From CAWDMN01 sp963803155 (GTDB lineage: Bacteria > Acidobacteriota > Terriglobia > Versatilivoradales > Versatilivoraceae), in assembly GCA_963803155.1 (NCBI GenBank), contig CAWDMN010000043.1:1-8529 (forward strand): DNA of 8,529 nucleotides. Direction: 5' to 3'. A model generated the notes under the pieces. It saw only the letters and a list, made by a program, of their open reading frames with translations, searched no databases and had not been told where the DNA came from. Positions 4,693-8,529 of the stretch are shown one piece after another. Position numbers and translations under genes: made by a program. Every line of letters starts with the position of its first letter. Position 1 is the first letter of the stretch.

Positions 4693-6819
4693 ATGACAAA
4701 AATAAATATCCATGGATTATTTGAAGCACTAGACTATGTTGTTTGGGAAGAAAAAAGAGACCGCTCTTTCCGCAACCTGACCCCGCCTCCAAGTTGGTAT
4801 CAGCAACTGATCCCGCCGGTTCCCTTCGGAAGTAGTTTTCGCCCCGAAGTGCGCTTTCCTTTTCTGGAAAACTTTTTGATTGATGCACGAAGTGTCTGGG
4901 TCAAGGAATCTTCGGCTCCACTTCGCTCTGAACCCTGGACTGAAATCGATACCGCGGGGCGGGAATTGGCAATCCGCGCCATTGCCGTTTCTTTGGCGGG
5001 GAGGAAATTTCTGCTGCTGGAGTTATACTCCGAACAACTAGAAGAGAAACGGGAAATTCTTCAGAAGGCCCGGGAGCGTGGGGTTGAGTTCCAGCGCTTG
5101 AAGCAGGCAGGTGAAGCTCTGAGCCAGAGTGAAGCGGAGGCCCGGCATCTGTTGCATGCTATGCCGGATTCGATGTTTCGCTTGAAGACGGACGGATCCT
5201 ACATATCCTTCGGTGAAATGGATCCCGTCGGCCTGAAGGTTCGACCGAAACAGGTGCATGAAGTTCTCCCGCCCGGAGTGGCCCACGAATTGATGCGGCT
5301 TGTAGAAAAAGCCATTCTAAACAGGACGGTGGAAGCTTTTGAATACCCTTCTCCGCGTGGAGGCGAAAGCCGTTATATGGAAGCCCGAATTGCCGTCACG
5401 GGCAGCAATGAAGTGATTGTTATCCTTCGGGATGTTACCGGCCGCAAACAAGCGCAAGACGAGTTGGAAGAGATTTTAAAGCAAGTTAAGACCAGCCGAG
5501 ACGACTTGCTTCTGATCTTAAATCAGCTATGGCTTGGGACTGTTCTTGCGGATGAGGACGGACGCTGCGTTTTCCTGAGCACCCCAGCCCAGAAATTATT
5601 CGGCATAAAGCGGGAGGATGTTCTTGGAAAGCAGTGGAATGAAATGCCTGGTTTTCAGACTCTCCATCGAAACCAGATGAAGGAAATGGCGAAGCTCCCT
5701 CCACAAACTCGCACACGGATTCCGGTTCATTGGGAAGCTGAAGATGGCCATCAATACTGGATGGAAGTTGACGTTCGAGACGATCCCCGAAATCCCAAGC
5801 GGAAAATATACTTTCTTTATGATATGGCGGAGATCCATGATCTCCGTCAAATGCTCGACGAGAAGGGGCACTTTGAAAAACTAGTCGGCAAGGCCAAATC
5901 CATGCAGCTAGTTTACACCCTGATTAAGGAGTTGGCGGAGATCGATTCCACGGTTTTGATCGAGGGCGAAACCGGAACTGGGAAGGAATTGGTAGCCCGG
6001 GCGCTCCATTCCTGCAGCCATCGTCGGAACAAGCCCTTCATTGCCGTGAATTGTGCCGGGTTGAACGAGTCACTCGTGGCCAGCCAGTTGTTTGGACATA
6101 AGCGTGGATCTTTCACCGGAGCGATTGAAGATGCGCGAGGGCTGTTTGAAGCTGCGGATGGAGGCGTGATTTTTCTCGATGAAATCGGCGATATCCCTTT
6201 GGGGATCCAGACCAGCTTACTCAGGGTATTGCAGGAAAAGGAAATTACCCGCGTGGGTGAAACCAAACCACGGAAGGTAAACGTGCGCATCCTGGCCGCC
6301 ACCCATCGTAACCTGAACGAGATGGTTGCCCAAAAAAATTTTCGGGCGGACTTGCTCTATCGCATCCGAGTTGCTCGAATCCGAATTTCTCCCCTGCGAG
6401 AACGAATGGAAGATCTTGCCTTGCTAATTCCACGTTTTTTGGCGGAGTTTAGAGCCTCGACGGGCAAACTCATTCCAGGAGTTTCTCAAGAGGCTATGGG
6501 TAGGTTGCTGGAATATTCATGGCCGGGGAATGTCAGGGAGTTGAAGAGCGCCATTGAATTTGCGGTCATTCACTGCCGTCGCCATGAGATCGAAATTGAG
6601 GACCTGCCCCCGGAATTGTATGAACCAAGCCAAGCGGGGATTGCTTCCAGCCCAAATTTAGAATCTCCGCATCAAGACCCCCGGCAACGATTGCTGGAAA
6701 CCCTGACCAGAGCCGGCGGCAATCGCGCGTTGGCCGCCCGTCTTTTGGGAATCGGCAGGGCTACGCTCTACCGACGCATGACGGCTTTCGGCATATCGGG
6801 CGAAACAAAAAAGAGTTGA
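4693..6819 (+). CDS. PAS-domain sigma-54 enhancer-binding activator
   Basis: A 708-residue transcription activator for RNA polymerase with sigma-54. From ATG 4693: an N-terminal domain I cannot name (about 5-112, FEALDYVVWEE ... GRKFLLLELYSEQ), a coiled linker (113-148), PAS 1 (about 148-250), PAS 2 (about 270-382), the AAA+ core (395-640) and a Fis-type helix-turn-helix (665-698, NRALAARLLGIGRATLYRRM). The core is intact: Walker A G-E-T-G-T-G-K (425-431), the sigma-54 contact loop as G-S-F-T-G-A (472-477; usual form GAFTGA), Walker B F-L-D-E (494-497), R-A-D-L-L-Y-R (551-557) and S-W-P-G-N-V-R-E-L (609-617). There is no phosphoreceiver domain. A TTG at 4636, 4 bases after the GTPase stop, would add 19 residues; ATG 4693 fits the conserved-looking start better, although its GGAAAAG (4670-4676) is rather far. 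It follows the GTPase in the operon and probably acts on the sites at 6888-6938. Confidence 0.93.
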   Translation: MTKINIHGLFEALDYVVWEEKRDRSFRNLTPPPSWYQQLIPPVPFGSSFRPEVRFPFLENFLIDARSVWVKESSAPLRSEPWTEIDTAGRELAIRAIAVSLAGRKFLLLELYSEQLEEKREILQKARERGVEFQRLKQAGEALSQSEAEARHLLHAMPDSMFRLKTDGSYISFGEMDPVGLKVRPKQVHEVLPPGVAHELMRLVEKAILNRTVEAFEYPSPRGGESRYMEARIAVTGSNEVIVILRDVTGRKQAQDELEEILKQVKTSRDDLLLILNQLWLGTVLADEDGRCVFLSTPAQKLFGIKREDVLGKQWNEMPGFQTLHRNQMKEMAKLPPQTRTRIPVHWEAEDGHQYWMEVDVRDDPRNPKRKIYFLYDMAEIHDLRQMLDEKGHFEKLVGKAKSMQLVYTLIKELAEIDSTVLIEGETGTGKELVARALHSCSHRRNKPFIAVNCAGLNESLVASQLFGHKRGSFTGAIEDARGLFEAADGGVIFLDEIGDIPLGIQTSLLRVLQEKEITRVGETKPRKVNVRILAATHRNLNEMVAQKNFRADLLYRIRVARIRISPLRERMEDLALLIPRFLAEFRASTGKLIPGVSQEAMGRLLEYSWPGNVRELKSAIEFAVIHCRRHEIEIEDLPPELYEPSQAGIASSPNLESPHQDPRQRLLETLTRAGGNRALAARLLGIGRATLYRRMTAFGISGETKKS

Positions 6820-6887
6820 ATGGCCCCAATGCCGGGTGAACGCATGGAGCCATATCCCTTCGGACTTTCCAAACAAACAGAGTGATC

Positions 6888-6938
6888 GTCTCAGGCGAGA
6901 CACTCTTGAGACAGTATAGTGTCTCACGGAGAGTCTCA
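6888..6938. promoter_or_regulatory. upstream activator site cluster (five GAGAC/GTCTC half-sites)
   Basis: Half-sites: GTCTCA at 6888, 6921 and 6933; GAGAC at 6897 and 6908. The centre, TGAGACA-GTATAG-TGTCTCA (6907-6926), is a 20-bp palindrome with only one mismatched pair. GAGACACT (6897-6904) and AGTGTCTC (6918-6925) are also perfect inverted copies, and GTCTC-AGGC-GAGAC (6888-6901) is another. Sites with this symmetry suit the dimeric Fis-type domain of the activator encoded 69 bp upstream. Relative to the predicted start at 7039 they span about -151 to -101, the normal range for enhancer sites. Confidence 0.65.
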
Positions 6939-6982
6939 TCCCTCCTCCGTAGAAATCCGCATGGACCGCATAAGCCATAACG

Positions 6983-6995
6983 AATCAATATCATA
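6983..6995 (+). promoter_or_regulatory. weak IHF-like site
   Basis: AATCAATATCATA fits WATCAA-N4-TTR at all but one base of the TTR part. It sits between the activator sites and the sigma-54 promoter (about -56 to -44), where DNA-bending sites usually lie. The motif is loose and AT-rich sequence gives chance matches, so this counts only as support for the arrangement. Confidence 0.3.
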
Positions 6996-7011
6996 AATGT
7001 CATGATCTATT

Positions 7012-7029
7012 TTGGCCAAAGGTCTGCAA
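7012..7029 (+). promoter_or_regulatory. sigma-54 (-24/-12) promoter
   Basis: TTGGCCAAAGGTCTGCAA has the invariant GG (7014-7015), exactly 10 bases, then GC (7026-7027), within TTGGC at -24 and CTGCAA at -12. It departs from the consensus TTGGCACG-N4-TTGCA at the ACG triplet and at the first T of TTGC. The predicted start is near 7039. The enhancer-like cluster upstream raises the likelihood. The gene served is the one at 7246 on the same strand, with a leader of about 207 bases. Confidence 0.62.
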
Positions 7030-7038
7030 TAAATGAAT

Positions 7039-7245
7039 AGAACTTTGACTTTCCTGTAGTACGAAGAAATAATGTTGACGGATCAAAAAATCATGACGTG
7101 GAACCCCTCGAGAACAATATCCAAACAGTGAAGCCGCTGGAATTGTTTCTTATTGCGTTAATGGCAGGCTCAAGGAATTTCAATCTCAGATTGTTGTGTC
7201 CTTGCAGGGCAGAAGTTTAAATAAAACATCCAGGAGGATGATTCG
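7039..7245 (+). other. long leader of the sigma-54 transcript
   Basis: Between the predicted start and the next ATG there is no gene I can support. It contains short frames of 8, 19 and 30 codons (the last from GTG 7128 to TAA 7220) without good ribosome binding sites. No clear terminator is present, so transcription should reach the gene at 7246. The length leaves room for a small regulatory RNA or a controlled leader, but I see no strong stem. Confidence 0.35.
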
Positions 7246-7698
7246 ATGAGAAAGCTTCGTAACAGATGTTTGATGATGTCCACGATTCTGGCTGTAATCC
7301 TGGGATTTAGTTGTGTGCCGGGCTTGTTCGGAGCCCAGACTCCTTCATCTCAGACGGAGGAAATGACAACGAAAGGCAAGAAGCGATCCAAGAAAGCCGT
7401 CACGGAAACTAAGGAATCGGCGACAACCGCGGCATCCGATGCTCAGAAGGCGGTAACAGCGACAGCCACGGAGAAGGCGTCAACCACCGCAGCCAAAACC
7501 AAAGCTGTCGCGCAGGAAGTTCCTTTCACTCCGCCACCGAGCAAAGGGATGGTTTGGGTGAACCTGAATAGCAGGGTGTATCACGTGGAAGGGGATCGAT
7601 ATTTCGGGAAAACCAAAAACGGCAAGTACATGACCGTGGAAGAGGCCAAGAAAGCTGGCTATCGCGAGGCGAAAGCTGGCGGGAAGGCAAAGAATTAA
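7246..7698 (+). CDS. small exported Lys/Ala/Thr-rich protein with VYH-GKYM domain
   Basis: AGGAGG (7232-7237) lies 8 bases before ATG, an excellent ribosome binding site. The 150-residue product starts with a Sec-type signal peptide (RKLRNR, hydrophobic 9-27, probable cleavage near Ala30). Residues 31-95 are low-complexity and basic, made of Ala, Thr and Lys, and likely extended or wall-associated. The C-terminal domain (101-143) reads VWVNLNSRVYHVEGDRYFGK, then TKNGKYMTVEEAKKAGYREA. I know this pattern from small exported proteins in Acidobacteriota. Its layout recalls Ada-type zinc-binding modules but has no Cys, so metal binding of that kind is unlikely. Function unknown. It is the first gene after the sigma-54 promoter and so the probable target of the activator; an envelope-stress or wall-associated role would fit. 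Confidence 0.85.
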   Translation: MRKLRNRCLMMSTILAVILGFSCVPGLFGAQTPSSQTEEMTTKGKKRSKKAVTETKESATTAASDAQKAVTATATEKASTTAAKTKAVAQEVPFTPPPSKGMVWVNLNSRVYHVEGDRYFGKTKNGKYMTVEEAKKAGYREAKAGGKAKN

Positions 7699-7735
7699 AA
7701 CGTTTGCCGAAGTGGCATCTTTCAAGATGGGTAAG

Positions 7736-7822
7736 ATTCGGGATCGGGACCGCTGTCCACGACGTGAACAATCGATGGTGCCAACCTCTATCGCCAATGG
7801 GAATGCGGTACCGATTCCGAAT
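7736..7822 (+). ncRNA. possible structured leader before the YidB-like gene
   Basis: ATTCGGGATCGG (7736-7747) pairs with CCGATTCCGAAT (7811-7822) over 12 bp with a single G-U pair, enclosing 63 bases that include a GGAC-CGCT-GTCC hairpin (7747-7758) sharing its first base with the long stem. Just upstream, CATCTT-TC-AAGATG is another small hairpin. No open frame explains this 185-base gap between two genes. It could be a cis-acting leader, a processing site or an RNA of its own; I recognise no known riboswitch. Confidence 0.3.
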
Positions 7823-7883
7823 GATGCTAGATGGCCTGAGTGGTTGCAGAGCAAAATTTAAGTTTCGAGGAAGAGAGGCAAAT

Positions 7884-8291
7884 ATGGGTTTGCTTGACGA
7901 AGTTATGAAGATGGCAGGAAGTGGAGCGGGCCAAGAACACTCCAACTTAGCGGGCGCTGTCATGGAGATGTTGCAGAGCGGACAGGGAGGCGGATTATCT
8001 GGTCTCGTGGATGCTTTTCACGGCAAGGGATTAGGCGACATCGTCTCTTCCTGGGTGGGCACAGGACAGAATCAGCCGGTCTCAGCCGGACAAGTTCAAT
8101 CCGTTTTGGGAAATGAGTCTATTCAGCAACTCGCAACCAAGGCGGGCATATCTGCAGACATTACCAGTTCCGCGCTGGCAGGACTATTGCCGATCATTGT
8201 TGACAAACTTACCCCGAACGGCCAACTGCCATCAGCCAGCAGTGGTTTTTTGAATGCGGCCATGGGTCTATTCAAAGGGAAAAGTACGTAG
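7884..8291 (+). CDS. YidB-like (DUF937) family protein
   Basis: ATG 7884 was chosen because AAGAGAGG lies just upstream and the family begins MGLLDEV; the frame is open further upstream from 7704, but that part is not protein-like. The 135-residue length is close to E. coli YidB. The N-terminus MGLLDEVMKMAG, the Gly-rich middle (GQGGGLSGLVDAFHGKGLGDIVSSWVG, written in two parts: 33-45 and 46-59), the segment NQPVSAGQVQSVLG (63-76) and the helix pair AGISADITSSALAGLLPIIVD (87-107, split at Thr94) match the family. It has no signal peptide. The biochemical function is not established. It may be co-transcribed with the exported protein gene upstream. Confidence 0.9.
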   Translation: MGLLDEVMKMAGSGAGQEHSNLAGAVMEMLQSGQGGGLSGLVDAFHGKGLGDIVSSWVGTGQNQPVSAGQVQSVLGNESIQQLATKAGISADITSSALAGLLPIIVDKLTPNGQLPSASSGFLNAAMGLFKGKST

Positions 8292-8336
8292 TCAACCACT
8301 TTAAAAATGTGGCCATAGATTTAACGCGACTGCAAG

Positions 8337-8357
8337 GGAAGCTTCCAGTATAGGAAG
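8337..8357. repeat. overlapping short palindromes
   Basis: GGAAGCTTCC (8337-8346) is a perfect palindrome, and its second half CTTCC is again inverted by GGAAG at 8353-8357 after AGTATA. The site sits between the YidB-like gene and the next gene and might be an operator. There is no T-run for a terminator. Confidence 0.3.
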
Positions 8358-8399
8358 TAATTTAAGACTCGTTTCCTTAAACGAAAAAGGAATTTCACG

Positions 8400-8529
8400 A
8401 TGTTGCGAAGACTGATGGCTTTGTTGATGTTTCTATTATTATCCGGGATCGCCTGGGCTGATCAGGTCCGTCTGAAAAACGGCGATCAGATTACCGGAAA
8501 GATCCAAAAGAAGGATGGCGCCAGTCTCA
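8400..8529 (+). CDS. exported protein, start only (DUF481/YdiY-like?)
   Basis: The gene begins at ATG 8400, with AAAAAGGAA (8384-8392) in front, and runs off the window after 43 residues. The start is a clear Sec signal peptide: MLRRL, a Leu/Met-rich core, and AWA just before the predicted cleavage ahead of Asp21. The mature part opens DQVRLKNGDQITGKIQKKDG. 'V-x-L-x-N-G-D-x-I-T-G' openings are typical of outer-membrane-associated proteins of the DUF481/YdiY kind and of similar exported proteins in Acidobacteriota. The domain that would decide is outside the window. Confidence 0.75.
   Translation, partial: MLRRLMALLMFLLLSGIAWADQVRLKNGDQITGKIQKKDGASL

Noticed and set aside
6658..7003. minus-strand frames covering the end of the activator gene and the control region
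   Set aside because: They overlap the Fis-type DNA-binding domain and the sigma-54 region, and their products are Arg/Cys-rich shadows.
7740..7753. GG-N10-GC match in the gap before the YidB-like gene
   Set aside because: The flanking bases do not match the sigma-54 consensus and the bases are part of the long stem.
7831..7850. TGGCCTGAGTGGTTGCA as a second sigma-54 promoter or tRNA-like piece
   Set aside because: GG and GC are 11 bases apart, not 10, and sigma-54 spacing is strict. The GAGTGGTTG word resembles a tRNA D-arm, but no acceptor, anticodon or T-arm pairing follows.
7704..7883. 60-residue extension of the YidB-like protein
   Set aside because: The family starts MGLLDEV, the RBS sits before 7884, and the extension codes across a structured non-coding gap.
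1..8529. CRISPR array, phage genes, toxin-antitoxin pair or rRNA/tRNA gene
   Set aside because: No spaced direct repeats of CRISPR size, no phage or toxin-like product and no tRNA or rRNA signature was found on either strand.

Overview
This looks like a chromosomal stretch from a Gram-negative soil-type bacterium, most likely an Acidobacteriota member. The lineage is inferred from gene types (a Tat-type start with an RRNFC motif, a small exported VYH-x-RYFGKTK-GKYM protein, a YidB/DUF937 protein, an exported 'VRLKNGDQITG' protein) and not from any marker gene. The OmpA-type peptidoglycan-binding domain and the sigma-54 activator show a cell with an outer envelope and RpoN.

Positions 1-1775 are poor in genes. 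They hold one possible small minus-strand reading frame (407-712), a doubtful 54-residue ORF with a strong ribosome binding site (864-1028), 10-bp-phased TTGAC repeats, three exactly 23-bp-spaced degenerate repeats resembling IS21-family multiple terminal repeats, and a Tat signal peptide start that stops after 26 residues (1346-1426). This reads as a worn accessory or mobile-element zone.

Positions 1776-6819 form one plus-strand operon of four genes: a soluble coiled-coil protein; a 593-residue protein with a large cytosolic N-terminal domain, one membrane helix and a periplasmic OmpA-like domain; a Ras/Rab-like small GTPase; and a PAS-containing sigma-54 enhancer-binding activator without a receiver domain. 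The first two genes overlap by 41 bp and the second and third by 4 bp, so translation is probably coupled.

Right behind the activator gene lies a textbook sigma-54 control region: a cluster of five GAGAC/GTCTC half-sites (6888-6938) including a near-perfect 20-bp palindrome, an IHF-like site, and a -24/-12 promoter with exact GG-N10-GC spacing (7012-7029). It points at a small exported Lys/Ala/Thr-rich protein (7246-7698), followed by a structured intergenic region, a YidB-like protein (7884-8291) and the start of an exported protein cut by the window edge (8400-8529).

My reading (inference): the operon may be an envelope-to-nucleus-like signal relay. A peptidoglycan-anchored transmembrane protein and its coiled-coil partner would set the state of a small GTPase, which in turn would gate the activator, which drives sigma-54 transcription of the adjacent exported protein. 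The gene order and promoter are visible; the signal flow is not proven by sequence.
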